The notes: generated by a model from the sequence alone, not told the origin. A stretch of 64,000 nt of DNA from Inia geoffrensis (GCA_036417435.1 CM070899.1:146086237-146150236), one strand, 5' to 3'. Positions 12,190 through 23,871 are shown, counted from the stretch's first letter. Numbers and translations are program-made.

Positions 12190-12545
12190 TAGTTAGTGTA
12201 ATAACAAATTAAATATATAAGAATTAGAAATGAATAAATGAAACTTTTATTGATGACAGAATTGTCTATATAACCTATTCCGAAATCTATAGACAAATTA
12301 TTGGAAGTTATAGGACAGTTAATCAAGATGGATGGATGGAAAATCAAAACACAGAGGGGAATTTCTATTCCACTACTATGGAACAATTAGAAAAATGTAA
12401 TGAAAAGAATATTCCACTTAAAATGATAACAAAAATTTAGAATAGATGTTTTCCGAAAGCCATTAAAGAAGACTAGAATAAATATAGAGATATACCATCT
12501 TTGTGTGTAGAAAGGCTTCACATCACAAAGATGCCGATTGTATCA
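12190..12545 (+). repeat. Old L1 ORF2 fragment
   Basis: The order of phrases ('aagaattagaaatgaataaa', 'gaacaattagaaaaatgtaa', 'gatataccatctttgtgtgt') follows the L1 ORF2 region after the polymerase motif, heavily mutated. No open frame survives. Confidence 0.55.
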
Positions 12546-12595
12546 GTTGTCATTCTTGATGTCCAAATATATGACTGGTACTATTTGGTTATTTT

Positions 12596-12775
12596 CAACA
12601 TGCTTGTATGTACAGTTAATCCTTAGAAGATTATCTTCATTTTACAGATAATTGATACTCAGTGAGATTAAGTAATTAATACAAAGGTACAGAGTGCTGG
12701 CAAGTGGCTGAGCTGAGAACATATCTAGGTCTGACTTCAGAGACTATGCCCTTCTTCCAAGAAATCTGCTTTGGG
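12596..12775 (-). repeat. MIR SINE, antisense
   Basis: The stretch 'cattttacagataattgata', then 'gtgagattaagtaattaata' and a TGGCTGAGCTGAGA segment, matches MIR in reverse order. Confidence 0.75.
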
Positions 12776-12939
12776 CTCTTAAATAAAATGTGCTGTCGCA
12801 AAGCTAGAAACATGGCTTTCATCCTTGATTTCTCTCCCTATCTCACCCTACAACCAATATTCCTCAAGTTCTGTCAATTCTACCTCTTCATATTTTCCAA
12901 ATCTCCCACTGCTCTCCATCCCCAAGGGAATAGGTTTTA

Positions 12940-13535
12940 TTAAATTAAGCCTTCATCTCTTGCCTGGAGTATTGCAACACCATTTCCTAATGAGTCCTTA
13001 ACCTATTCATCCTCTACACTGTAGCCAGAGTGATCTGAAATCCATATTTAATCATTTGCATGAAACATTTTAGTACCTTCCCATTGTACTCAAGAATAGA
13101 AATTTCTTAACCTATGTCTTCATGGCAATTCTCTCTCACTTCTAGCTCATATATATTTCTCTAACCTCATGGCTAATTGCTCCACTCAGGAACCTTCATG
13201 ATCATCCTTATAGGTATTAAGCTATCTCTTGCCTCCACATCCATTCATATTCCCTTTTCCCTGCTTCTCTTAACTCCTACTTCTCTAGTTTTCAACTCTT
13301 AACCCCTCCACGTTCTCAATATGAATCCTCTGGCATTAGCCACATGATAACACCCTCCAGGAAGCCTTCTTAAACTCCTCAACTTCCAAGAAAGCCCATC
13401 TTCACTTTAGCACTTATCTCACTGTTGTGTAATTCATCTTTAACTTCAATACATGCCCACTAGACTTAGCTCCATGAAGGCAGGGACTTTGCCTGGCACA
13501 TAGTAAGAGCTAAGTACTTTTGTACTGAATGAATT
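12940..13535 (+). repeat. L2 LINE 3' end, sense
   Basis: Ordered L2 landmarks are visible: 'gtagccagagtgatctgaaa' (13022), 'ccaggaagccttcttaaact' (13357), TTAGCACTTATCTCA (about 13409), 'tagctccatgaaggcaggga' (13468) and CCTGGCACATAGTAAG (about 13492), ending near GAATGAAT. This is the usual 3' end of L2 and all frames are closed. Confidence 0.8.
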
Positions 13536-13539
13536 ATTT

Positions 13540-14955
13540 TAGGTTTCACTTGCAAACCAAGTAAGTACCAGTTAAACATTGAAAGGAAGGCATCACAGTC
13601 CGTAATACATATAACCATTAATACAATATTGGCCTAATCTTGTAGGTCATTAGTAAGTAGGAATTAAAGAAATGTACTAAAAAATAAAAGGAAATAAATT
13701 AATTAATTAATTTAAAAAATAGTCTTCAAAGAATCAGAGCCCAAGATAATATTAGTAATGATTGATAATCATTCAGGATGATACTGATAAAACCCCAATA
13801 GCATATGAAAGAGAGACTGAATGACCAACTTAGAGTTTTTCAGGACGTTAAAGCAAGGGAATTTTTCAGCCTGTTTGATTTTGACAATGAGATTTAGAAT
13901 TAGGGCAGCCTTCATCCCCAGAATAAGGAAAATAAAGAGTGGTAAATCATTGTTAGCCATATTATCTGCTGTTCCTGCTTCAGAAAATCTTCATGAGATA
14001 CTGAAAATAAAAGAAAACACTTTAGACTGTCATATTCAACTGCTTCCCACAGAGAAGATGAATGCTTGGGACACTGTGGGAAGGTTTGGGGAGAAGGCTT
14101 ATGAATACCTGTATGGCTGACAGGAAGTGGTTAGAGCATTTCCCCTGACATCTGCATTGCATTTAGCCTCATTATATTGAGTTTTATGAGGATAAAAGGC
14201 TGGCAAGACACTTTAGAAAATTGGGAGGTATTTCTGGATTTAAATGTGTGGGTTTTTTTTTTAAAGGAGCTCATGTGGGGACATTTCCCTGCCTATTCAT
14301 CCCTTTGTTAACACTGGGAAAGTGTATTTGGCTTAAATATTATAAATTACAAAATGGAAAATTTTAACCACTCTATAATTTGGCGAACAGACAGCATTTA
14401 AAAATTAACATTGTTACTTTGTGCCCAAGAAAGAATCTGATTAAAGCATATTCCTTGGGATTTTTCTAAACTCTTACATTGCTCACTCCTTCTAGGAAGT
14501 TGCTACTTCCTAGAAATGGGGAGAGGAGGTTTAAGCTAAGTTTATTTTCCCTCAGGCCTGATAAACTAATGGACTCAAATTAAAACCTTCAGGCCAGATC
14601 CACAAATTTAATCTAAAGGTGAAAGTACATCAGCAAAAACAGAACAATTGAGAAGTTCATTCTTTTGGACTTTTCTCCTTCATAAATGAAAAGTACAGTT
14701 AACAGTGAAAACCAATAGTTCATTTTAGGGATCCTTGTGCTTTTAATGTTAAATCAATGCTTTAAATTGGAAACTCTTAGTATATAGCATGATATTACTC
14801 AACTGTAGATACAAAATGCAGGTGAGTCTGAGGTTGCTTTGTGGAGGTTTCTGGAATACAAGAAAATTCATTGCTCTCTTGCAGCGTCCCTTCCTTTCTC
14901 TATGAAAGTGGCAATTATCTGAGCAGCTATTTAAGAATTTTATTATATTTTATTG
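13540..14955. other. Single-copy-looking DNA
   Basis: No gene or repeat assigned. A 99-codon plus frame at 13821-14120 has no recognisable domain and I treat it as chance. A perfect 11-bp-arm hairpin at 14490-14515 is listed separately. Confidence 0.5.
14490..14515. repeat. Perfect inverted repeat, 11-bp arms and 4-bp loop
   Basis: TTCTAGGAAGT at 14490-14500 is matched by its exact reverse complement at 14505-14515. Each arm contains TTCTAGGAA, which fits the general STAT site form TTCnnnGAA, as well as the GGAA/TTCC core used by ETS factors. Function is not shown. Confidence 0.85.
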
Positions 14956-14959
14956 ATTT

Positions 14960-17705
14960 GAATTCAATTGCATTATAAACTCAAGAAAGAAAGAAATTGT
15001 GAAAAAAAAATTGCTTTCCAAAAACCAGTTAGAAAATATAAAAAGATCCATGATAATAGCAAATTATAGAATAGTTATGAAAAGCTTGAGAAAAATAACC
15101 TAGACCTACATAAAGAAACTTTTTAAGCCCTACTACAGTCATAAAACAACACCTAATAAAAAAGAAGATGCAAATTATATTTCTGGATGGGAATATTCAA
15201 TATTCAATGGTATACAGTTCAAACTGATCTTTAAATTCAGTTCAATTCTAATAAGAATCTCAGTGGGATGTTTCATAAAACTTAGGTTAACTCTATATTT
15301 TACCTGGAGGAGGCAATGCACAGAATTAGCCAAGATATTTGAAAAAGTAAACTTCTGTATTAATAAAACTACCCTCATTATTAGCAAAAATATAGAAAAA
15401 TAAATCAATAGACCAAGCTAAAACTCCCAGAAACAGACTCATGTCTACTTGAAACAGTATAAAATAAAAATGGCAATTCAATTTCAGTTCAAAATTGGAT
15501 AACTAATTGAATAAATGGCGTCATCAATAAAACAATTTACTATGCCAATGATTAGGTTAGCTTGTGGCTACATTTGTACCTTACCATACATTAACTAAAT
15601 ACTAGACAGAATGAAAATTCTAAATGTAAAATTTAGAAATGTATTACAAAAACAGGAACTTATTTTCTTAATCTTGGATTAACAAAGGCCTTTATAAACA
15701 ATATATAAACCTGAGAAAATATTAAGGAAAAAATTGACACATTTAGTTATACCAATAAAAAACACTAGAATTAATAAATTAATTTAGTTAGGTTGCAGGA
15801 TACAAGGTTAATACATCAAATCCAAATCATATCCATATACTATAACAAAGAATTGGAAAATGAAATTTTAGATAAATAATTTATAATACTGTCAAAAAGC
15901 GTAAAATACTTAAGGAAAAGTTAATAAAAGATCAACATTACCTCTACAGTAAACCAGATAGATTGCTGAGAGAAATTAAAGAAAACCAAAAAGTGGGGAG
16001 ATATTCCATGTTCACGGATTGGAATACTGAATATGGTTACAGTGACTATTTGAAGAACAAATTTGGAGCACTTCAACTACCTAACTTTAAGAATTACTAT
16101 AAAACTACAGTGATTAAGACAGTGACATAAGGTTTGACAGATCAATGAAATAGAAATAGACTGCAAATAGACTGCAGTCTATGCAGAAATAGACTGACAT
16201 TTATTCAATCATTTGATTTTTGACAAATGCACCAAAGAATACAATGCAGAAAAGAAAGTCTCTTCAGTAAATGGTGGTGGAATAACTGACACCCATATGT
16301 AAAATTAATGAATAGTAACCTCTATTCATGTCATACACCAAAATTAATTTGAGATGCATCAGAGACCTAAATGTAAGTCTAAAACAATAAATCTTGTAGA
16401 AGAAAATATAGGGAATTCATTTATGACTCAGGGGTAGGCAAATATTTCTTAGGACATAGCAGGTAATAACTTTTTAAAAAATTGATAAATTAGACTTGAT
16501 CAAAATTTTAAAATTCTACTCATCAAAAGATTTGATTAAGAAAATTACTGGAATGCCATCAACTAGAAGAAAATATTTGTAAAATATATGTCTTACAAAG
16601 GACAGTAATCTAAGACAATAAAATATCAATTCACTAAAAATGGGCTTATGATTTCAACATATACTGCACAAATGAAGACATACAAATGGCCAATAAGCAT
16701 ATGAAACAATCTTCATCATCATTGGTCATCAGGCAAATGCAAAATAAAATGATGAACTATCACTCCACATCCACCGGAATGGCTGAAATTAAAACAACTG
16801 ACAACACCAAATATAAGTAAAGATGTGGAGTAACTGGGACTTCCATTTATTGTTGGTGGTAGCATAATATGATGCAATCACTTTTGACAAAATTTTGAAT
16901 TTCTTATAAAACTATGCCTCCATTCAACCCAGCTATTCTACATGAGAAATGGAAAAGTATAATATATCTACAAGAAGACATATACAAAACTGTACAAAGC
17001 AGTTTTATTCATAATAGCCCAAAACTGGAATCAGCCCACAGGAGAGTGGATTAAAAAAAAACTTAAACAATATATTCATACTACTACACAGCAGCAAAAA
17101 GGAGCAAACTATTTATAATTGCAGTGTTAGGGATAAACCTCCAAAACATTGTGTTGGGCAAAAGAAATTTTACACAAAAAGTACATATTTTGTGGTACCA
17201 CTTCTATGAAGTTCTAAAACAGGCAAAACTAATCCACGGTTTAAAAAAAAATCATAATAATGGTTGCCTCTTGGGGGTAAGGCCTAAGTGTGGGCATTCA
17301 CTGAGAAAGAACATGAGAGAGCTTCTGAGATAATTGAAATATTCTCTATTTTGGTAAGGGCTCAGGTTAAATAGGTGTATGCTCTTGTCAAAATCATGGA
17401 ATTAAGATTTGTACATTTGGTCATTTGTTATTTTTACCACAAAAGAAAAAAACATAAATATTAGATTCTAGTTAATGAAATACATGCTGAAGTATTTATT
17501 AGGAAGTGTACCATTATCAGAAAATTACTTTGAAATGCATCAATAAAATAAAATCTCTTGAAGATGGATAGAAGGACAGGTATATATGAACTAACTATTA
17601 TAAAATGTTAATTTTGGAATCCAGGAAGTAGATATATGATACTTCCCTGTAAAATTCTTTTAACTTTTCTGCATGTGTGAAATTTTCCACAATAAAATTT
17701 CTGGG
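14960..17705 (+). repeat. Old L1 LINE, ORF2 and 3' UTR remnant
   Basis: From about 15000 the sequence follows a decayed L1 ORF2: 'gttgcaggatacaaggttaa' (15791), 'gagatattccatgttcacgg' (15998), 'aacaactgacaacaccaaat' (16793), 'aatagcccaaaactggaatc' (17013), ending with AATAAAATTT near 17690-17701. All frames contain many stops. The left boundary is uncertain, and more than one old copy may be joined here. Confidence 0.65.
16167..16182. repeat. 16-bp perfect palindrome in old L1
   Basis: ATAGACTGCAGTCTAT reads the same on both strands. It lies beside two further copies of ATAGACTG (16157-16164, 16190-16197), which suggests local slippage during replication. Confidence 0.8.
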
Positions 17706-17709
17706 GGAA

Positions 17710-18270
17710 AAATCCAATGAAAATAACAAAAAAAAAGAAAAAAGAAAGTAAGTATTTTTAACATCAATAAAGCAAGGAAATAAGTACAACCACAAAGTAG
17801 GAAGCATGATTGAATCTGTGGTTCAAAAAGACAAATTTTCTCAAGAAGAACTGATACAGAAAAATAAATACCAAGACATACCTTCTTGAAATTGCTAAAC
17901 TTCAAGGATAAAACATAAATCCTACAACCAGCCAGGTGGAAAAATCCTGTCACATTAAGGAGAAAAAATTCAAGTAGACCTTATATTTCTTCACCAAAAT
18001 AGCCTATATCAGATAACAGTGATGTTAGAGTGATGTTATCTGTTATCAAGACCCAAGTATCCTTTAACTAAAACACAACAAAGCAAAATTAACAACAACG
18101 TAGACATTCACAGGAGGATAAGGATTCAATGTTTACTAGATCCATGAGCCCTTAACTGATTGAATCTAGTCAACTCAGATGAATCAAAACCTGGATGGAA
18201 AATAAAATCTCAGTGAGGGAGAAAAACGGTATAAGAACTGGTTGAAACCATACATTATGATATGAAACTA
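17710..18270. other. AT-rich DNA, unassigned
   Basis: No gene seen. A small inverted repeat, GATAACAG at 18012-18019 against CTGTTATC at 18040-18047, lies within it. Parts may be further decayed L1. Confidence 0.4.
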
Positions 18271-18276
18271 AAAAAT

Positions 18277-18466
18277 TTACAAGATACAAACTACTATATA
18301 TAAAATAGATAAGCAACAAAGATACATTGTACAGCACAGGGAAATACAGCCATTATTTTGTAATAACTTTAAATGGAGTATAACCTATAAAAATATTGAA
18401 TCACTGTGTTGTACATGTAAAACTAATGTAATATTGTAAATCAGCTATGCTTCAATAAAAAAAAGA
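18277..18466 (+). mobile_element. L1 3' end fragment (second 3' UTR type)
   Basis: The text 'ctatatataaaatagataag', then 'gtacagcacagggaaataca' and a final CTTCAATAAAA followed by A residues, is an artiodactyl/cetacean L1 3' UTR. It differs from the type at 63060-63400. It is 5' truncated and non-coding. Confidence 0.75.
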
Positions 18467-18689
18467 ATGGTGTTTGAGAATAATTAATCTCTCTACCTTA
18501 TTCAGACATTAATTAGAGCATTACTTAAAATTTTATTGTATTTGAATAGTAAATACAGTCACAGGGGTTAAAAATTAGATGATATTAAAAGGTATCCATT
18601 AATAAGTTTTGCTTCCACCAATTTTTCCATCAATCCTATTCTATTTTCATTTAGGGAACCGCTTTAGTTAGTTTCAAAAATCTTTCCAG

Positions 18690-18899
18690 GGCTTCCCTGG
18701 TGGCGCAGTGGTTGAGAGTCTGCCTACCGAGGCAGGGGACACAGGTTCGTGTCCCAGTCCGGGAAGATCTCACATGCCGCGGAGCGGCTGGGCCCATGAG
18801 CCATGGCCGCTGAGCCTGCGCGTCTGGAGCCTGTGCTCTGCCACAGGAGAGGCCACAACAGTGAGAGGCCCGTGTACCGCAAAAAAAAAAAAAAAAAAA
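18690..18899 (+). mobile_element. CHR-type SINE, sense, with target duplication
   Basis: The complete element begins GGCTTCCCTGGTGGCGCAG and has a B-box region GGTTCGTGTC at 18744-18753 and an 18-20 nt A tail. The flanking duplication TCTTTCCAG (18681-18689 and 18900-18908) is perfect, and adjacent A residues extend it. Little divergence from its sisters indicates a recent insertion. Confidence 0.96.
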
Positions 18900-19122
18900 T
18901 CTTTCCAGTATTTCCTAATGAAAAAATTAGTAAATACAAAGATCATTTTTATTTTACCCCTTTCAGCCATAAAATGTAGCTCACTATACACATTTTTTTC
19001 CACTGTGATTTTTTCACATGACAGTATATGTTAAAGATGTTTCCATATCAGTACATATAGAACATTTTCATTACTATTTCATACCTGTGGATCATTACAT
19101 AGGCACATGGACCAGACACATT

Positions 19123-19555
19123 CTTTTTTTTTTTTTTAACATCTTTATTGGGGTATAATTGCTTTACAATGGTGTGTTAGTTTCTGCTGTATAACAAAGT
19201 GAATCAGCTATATATATACATATATCCCCATATCCCCTCCCTCTTGCATCTCCCTCTCACCCTCCCTATCCCACCCCTCTAGGTGGTCACAAAGCACAGA
19301 GCTGATCTCCCGGTGCTATGTGGCTGCTTCCCACTAGCTATCTATTTTACATTTGGTAGTGTATATATGTCAATGTCACTCTCTCACTTCTTCCCAGCTC
19401 ACCCTTCTCCCTCCCTGTGTCCTCAAGTCCATTCTCTACATCTGCATTTTTATTCCTGTCCTGCCCCTAGGCTCTTCAGAACCATTTCTTTTTTAGACTC
19501 CATATATATGTGTTAGCATATGGTATTTGTTTTTCCCTTTCTGACTTACTTCACT
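19123..19555 (-). mobile_element. L1 3' end, antisense arm of an inverted pair
   Basis: The element starts with a T run (the tail in reverse), then the reversed AATAAAGATGTT region and the complete young L1 3' UTR. It continues to the reversed end of ORF2 near 19555. It is 5' truncated. The same 3' UTR follows in the opposite direction at 19569-19803. Confidence 0.9.
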
Positions 19556-19568
19556 CTGCATGACAGAT

Positions 19569-19803
19569 TACCAAACGTAAGGTAGATAGCTAGTGGGAAG
19601 CAGCCACATAGCACAGGGGGATCAGCTGGATGCTTTTTGACCGCCTGGAGGGGTGGGATAGGGAGGGTGGGAGGGAGGGAGACGCAAGAGGGAAGAGATA
19701 TGGGAACATATGTATATGTATAACTGATTCACTTTGATATAAAGCAGAAACTAACACACCATTATAAATCAATTTTACTCCAATAAGATGTTAAAAAAAA
19801 AAT
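19569..19803 (+). mobile_element. L1 3' end, sense arm of an inverted pair
   Basis: Starts at ACCAAACGTAAGGTAGATAG inside the L1 3' UTR and runs to CAATAAGATGTTAAA and an A tail. About 235 bases are the inverted counterpart of 19123-19360, giving a hairpin-capable structure with a loop of about 200 bases. Confidence 0.9.
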
Positions 19804-19835
19804 CACCCCCCCCTCAAAAAAAAGAATCTGCTGTA

Positions 19836-20348
19836 CAAAAAAATAAAATAAAATAAATGAGATCATGCAGTATTTGTTTTTCTGTGGCTCATTTCATTTA
19901 GCGTAATGTCTTCCAGTTCCAGTCATGTTGTTGAAAATGACAGTATTTCCTTCTTTGTTAAGGTTGAATGATATTCCATTGTATGTATATACCACATTTA
20001 AAAAATTCATTCCTCCATTAATGAACATTTAGGTGGTTTCCATACCTTGGCTACTATGAATAATGCTGCAATGAACATAGAAGTGCAGATATCTCTTCAT
20101 GTTCAAGATTTCCAATTCCTTTGGATATATATCCAGAAGTGGAATTGCCTAGGCAATTGCTAATTCTATTTTTATACATTTTCTATTTTTAATATTTTAA
20201 GGAAACTTCATAATGTTTTCCATAGTAGCTGCATCAGTTTACATTCCCACCAGTCATTCATAAGGGTTCCTTTTCTTCCATACCCTGCCAATACTTGCTG
20301 CCTGTTTTTTTTTATAATAGATATTCTAACAAGCATGAGGTGATAGTA
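19836..20348 (-). repeat. Older L1 ORF2 end, antisense
   Basis: The reversed L1 C-terminal region is recognisable: 'ggttgaatgatattccattg' (19962), 'aataatgctgcaatgaacat' (20060), 'ggatatatatccagaagtgg' (20122), 'cattcccaccagtcattcat' (20242). All frames are closed. Confidence 0.75.
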
Positions 20349-20349
20349 T

Positions 20350-20760
20350 TCATTCAGGTGAATGGATATACAAATGGGGCATATCCATGCAAAGGAATAT
20401 AATTCAGCCACAAAAAGGAAGGAAGTCCTGATACATACTACAACTCGGAGGAACCTCAAAAACATTATGCTAGTGAAAGAAGTCAGACACAAAATATCAC
20501 ATATTATGATTCCTTTTATATGATATATCCAGGATAAGCAGATCCATTGAGACAGAAATGAATTAGGACTGGTGGAAGGGGGAAATGATGTGTGGCTACT
20601 TTATGGGTGTGGGGTGATTTTACAGGATGTCAAAAATGTTTTTGAATGTAAAAAGAGATGTTAGTAGCACAACATTGTGACTACACCAGATACCTCTGAA
20701 TTGAACATGTTAAAATGGCAAATTACATGTTATGTAAACTTCATATCAATAAAAATAAAA
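20350..20760 (+). repeat. Older L1 3' end, sense
   Basis: Begins in late ORF2 ('gaatggatatacaaatgggg', 'aggaatataattcagccaca') and passes through a 3' UTR typical of old L1 to AATAAAAATAAAA near 20750. It abuts an antisense L1 of a different subfamily. The two overlap in L1 coordinates but differ in sequence, so they are separate insertions. Confidence 0.7.
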
Positions 20761-20764
20761 CAAA

Positions 20765-21765
20765 ATAAATACGGAGAATAAGCAAGATAATTTTTAAGGA
20801 CATGAAGCAGAATTCACAAACATCAGTTATGTTGTTCTACTATTGGTCAAAATATGGTGATGTAGCCACACCTACATTCAAGAGAAGTTGGGAAATGTAG
20901 TCCTCAGCTGAGTGGTCACATATGCAACCAAAATATATTGCCAGAGTATTGTAGTGTGGTATGACTAAAAGCAAGAAGGGAAAATGGATGTAAGGAGATA
21001 ATAGTCCATAACCCGTCTTTATAAAAACTTGCTGAAAGCAACGAGGAGCAATGAGTACACACTAACATTCTGGCTATTTCCAACTACTTTCTTGGATCTG
21101 AAAACTTCAATGGTCTGTCTTCCAGGTGAATGTTGGCAAGTGTTTTACCCAATGTTTCCCTGCAATAAATAAGAGTCATCAAGTTTCTAGCCTTCAGTAT
21201 CTGTTTTCTTGCATCCTATTGCCTGACTGTTGAATCAACAGCAGATATTTTAGTTTGTGTTACGACAGCACCCCAATTCTGGTATTTCTCTGTCAGTGGG
21301 AATAGAGGTTTAGATCCTGTACCCAAAAAAAAAAGAAACAAATACAATGAATTTAATGAGATAGTATTTTTCTCTCTCTCATGGGACAGACCAGGTAAAT
21401 GGGCAGAATTTACTCCACAAGATCCTCTAGTGACCCGAGATGAAATCTCAACACATGTCTTCCATCATTGGATCTGAAACAGTTGCTCTGACTTTTCTGA
21501 TTCACAGGGTTGGAGTCACCACGTCTGCATTTTAGTCATTAAAGACACAGAAAGAGCACATGAAGATGAAGCAACTTTGTGTTTAAGGACACAAAGTTGA
21601 AGTTGCACATATTCCTTCTGCTCATATCCTGTTAACCAAAATCTAGTCACATGGCCCTAATTAGCAGGGACAGAAACTGAGAAATGTTAATAATGGTATG
21701 GCTATATGACAGTCAGAATTGTGAAGGGGATCTATTAATAAGAGGAAGAAAGACAAAATGGATAC
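20765..21765. other. Unassigned DNA
   Basis: No gene found. The segment around 20870-21250 may be an old LTR or L1 remnant (an AATAAATAAGAGTC block at 21163), but I cannot assign it. Confidence 0.4.
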
Positions 21766-22049
21766 TGGAGGATGGAAGCAGTCAAGTATGTACATAAAAT
21801 TTCTAGAAACATGATGAAAAATATAAAATATATAATTTCCAATGAGTAAAAGGAAAACATAGAATGAAGAAAAATAATCATCAGTCTAACTGAAATCAAG
21901 CAATGAAAAGAAAAGAAACATTTAAGAGTTGAAGCAAACAAAAAGCACAAAATAAGATGGTGAAAATAGGTCCAAACGTATTAACAACTATAGATGGTAT
22001 AACAGTTAAAAAACAAAGATTGAGAAACAGAATTAAAAAATTAACCTAG

Positions 22050-22257
22050 GGCTTCCCTGGTGGCGCAGTGGTTGAGAGTCTGCCTGCCGATGCAGGGGAC
22101 ACAGGTTCGTGCCCCAGTCCGGGAAGATCCCACATGCCACGGAGCCGCTGGGCCCGTGAGCCATGGCCGCTGAGCCTGCGCGTCCGGAGCCTGTGCTCGG
22201 CAACGGGAGAGGCCACAACAGTGAGAGGCCCACATACCGCAAAAAAAAAAAAAAAAA
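22050..22257 (+). mobile_element. CHR-type SINE, sense, with target duplication
   Basis: Full-length copy with B-box region GGTTCGTGCC at 22104-22113 and an A tail of about 17. The duplication TTAACCTAG (22041-22049 and 22258-22266) is perfect and is preceded by A residues on both sides. It is inserted in an old L1. Confidence 0.96.
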
Positions 22258-22665
22258 TTAACCTAGTTCAACATTGTTTAAAAAAGTAACAGAACATAAA
22301 AATCTAGAAAAGTTGACATTAAAGAATGAAGAATAATAGACCAGTTAAGTACTAAACAGTAGGAAGCTAATTTATCTGTAGTAACAGCAGCTTAAGGAGA
22401 CTTGAAGGTAAGCAGTACTAAATAGAAATAAAACTCTGACATTTACAAAATATCAAAAGTTGAATTTATGGAAAAGATATTTAAAATTTAAACTTGCATG
22501 AACCAACAATTTAGCTTCAAAATATATATAAAAGAAAATATTGAAGGAACTACAAGGAGAATTGTCAAACTTACCATCATATTGGAGAATTTGGCTACCC
22601 TTTCAGTAACTGATAAACCAAGGGAACAAAAATCAGTGGATACTCAAAAGTTTTGATCAACACAA

Positions 22666-22719
22666 TGGACTTAAAGAAACTATTGGACTTAAAGAAACTA
22701 ATGGACTTAAAGAAAATGT
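22666..22719. repeat. Three tandem copies of an 18-bp unit
   Basis: The unit TGGACTTAAAGAAACTAT occurs three times with period 18, and the last copy is slightly changed. It lies within an old L1 endonuclease remnant and is absent from other L1 copies here, so it expanded locally. Confidence 0.85.
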
Positions 22720-23011
22720 TATTCTGTGAAAAAGCCAAGTGACTGGAGAATAATAGAGTATTATTACACACATATAATTTTGGGAAGTTCAAAAACTTGC
22801 AAAACCAACAAAAACATTTAGGAAATCAATCAAATGTAGCAAAACGAGAAAAAGAAACAAATAAATTGAAAGACACAACGTTTCTATTTTAGATTGTATC
22901 TACTTATTCCCTATAATGAAAGATGGGGTAACTTGCACCTATACACTTCTTCTTACTTCCTTTTTTTCCCCTCTTACATCTTCAAGTTTCCAAACATTAA
23001 TGTCCTATTCT

Positions 23012-23226
23012 CAGGCTTCCCTGGTGGCGCAGTGGTTGAGAGTCTGCCTGCCGATGCAGGGGACACGGGTTCGTGCCCCGGTCCGGGAAGATCCCACATG
23101 CCGCAGAGCGGCTGGGCCCCTGAGCCATGGCCGCTGAGCCTGCGCGTCCGGAGCCTGCGCTCCGCAACGGGAGAGGCCACAACAGTGAGAGGCCCGCGTA
23201 CAGCTTAAAAAAAAAAAAAAAAAAAA
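23012..23226 (+). mobile_element. CHR-type SINE, sense, near-consensus
   Basis: This copy has intact pol III signals: A box TGGCGCAGTGG at 23025-23035 and B-box region GGTTCGTGCC at 23068-23077, with an A tail of 20 or more. The duplication GTCCTATTCT (23002-23011 and 23227-23236) is perfect. The end of the body reads GCGTACAGCTT instead of GCGTACCGC just before the tail. Confidence 0.96.
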
Positions 23227-23229
23227 GTC

Positions 23230-23850
23230 CTATTCTATAAACACAAGTATGAGAAACAGTGTGTCCCTCTGTTTCTTATGGCAGTTTCAATAAAATGAAA
23301 CCACAGAATATTCCAAGGCTAGCCTTTGGTGGCTCTTGCTTGTACTTCTGTAAGAATGTCAAAGTGATTAGCAAGGTGTTAACAGGGGGTGGCTACTCAT
23401 AGAATGCTGGACTCCCTTCTGGTTAGTATAGTCTACTTACTGTGCAAGGAAAACTAGGAAAATCTCATCTCCAAAAAGTGAATAATTTAAAAGGAAAAAT
23501 TTGGGTAAGATTAGCTATTATGGCACATATGCAGTACAAATTTAGTTTGAATGATAGTGCTAAATTTAGTTTGAATGATAGTGCTAATGTATAAATAGTA
23601 TTGTTCACAATCTAGAGGTATTCCAATCCCAAGTGGCTTTGAATCTACTGGGAGGGACAAACTCCATGGCACTTGAAGGCTAAGAACTATGCTGTCTCAA
23701 GATGGGTACCACTCCTTAATTTCCCACTGTTTCCAGCCGCCATTGCAGCTAGCAGTGGCTAATGAGAGGCAAATGGAAATCACTGGATGAGACTTCAGGA
23801 AAGCTTAAAGTCAACTGATCTGACGAAGGAGGATGTCCTTTGAGCTTCCC
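23230..23850. other. Unassigned DNA with a 24-bp tandem duplication
   Basis: No gene seen. A 24-bp unit beginning AAATTTAGTTTGAATG is perfectly duplicated at 23538-23561 and 23562-23585. Confidence 0.6.
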
Positions 23851-23871
23851 CCTTCCTTTTTCCTTTCTTTT

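Larger units (their letters stand above)
21770..22860 (+). repeat. Old L1 ORF1-ORF2 junction and endonuclease region, split by a SINE
   Basis: The stretch 'ataagatggtgaaaataggt' (21951) followed by 'ttaacaactatagatggtat' corresponds to the start of ORF2 in old L1s. Beyond the SINE, 'ctttcagtaactgataaacc' and 'aaaaatcagtggatactcaa' (22600-22650) match the later endonuclease region. All frames are broken. It contains an 18-bp tandem triplication at 22666-22719. Confidence 0.5.

Noticed and set aside
18744..18753. tRNA-like B box as a possible tRNA gene
   Set aside because: It belongs to the tRNA-derived head of a CHR SINE. The cloverleaf is not completed, and the same box is present in every copy.
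19836..20760. Antisense/sense L1 pair as a single twin-priming inversion
   Set aside because: The two parts overlap in L1 coordinates but differ in sequence (different subfamilies), so they are more likely two insertions.
22894..23208. 104-codon frame with an Arg/Pro/Ser-rich C-terminus, and similar frames at each CHR SINE
   Set aside because: The same peptide pattern recurs wherever the SINE occurs (3079-3309, 18708-19034, 23880-24086, 32833-33102, 53579-53860). It is SINE sequence, not a gene family.
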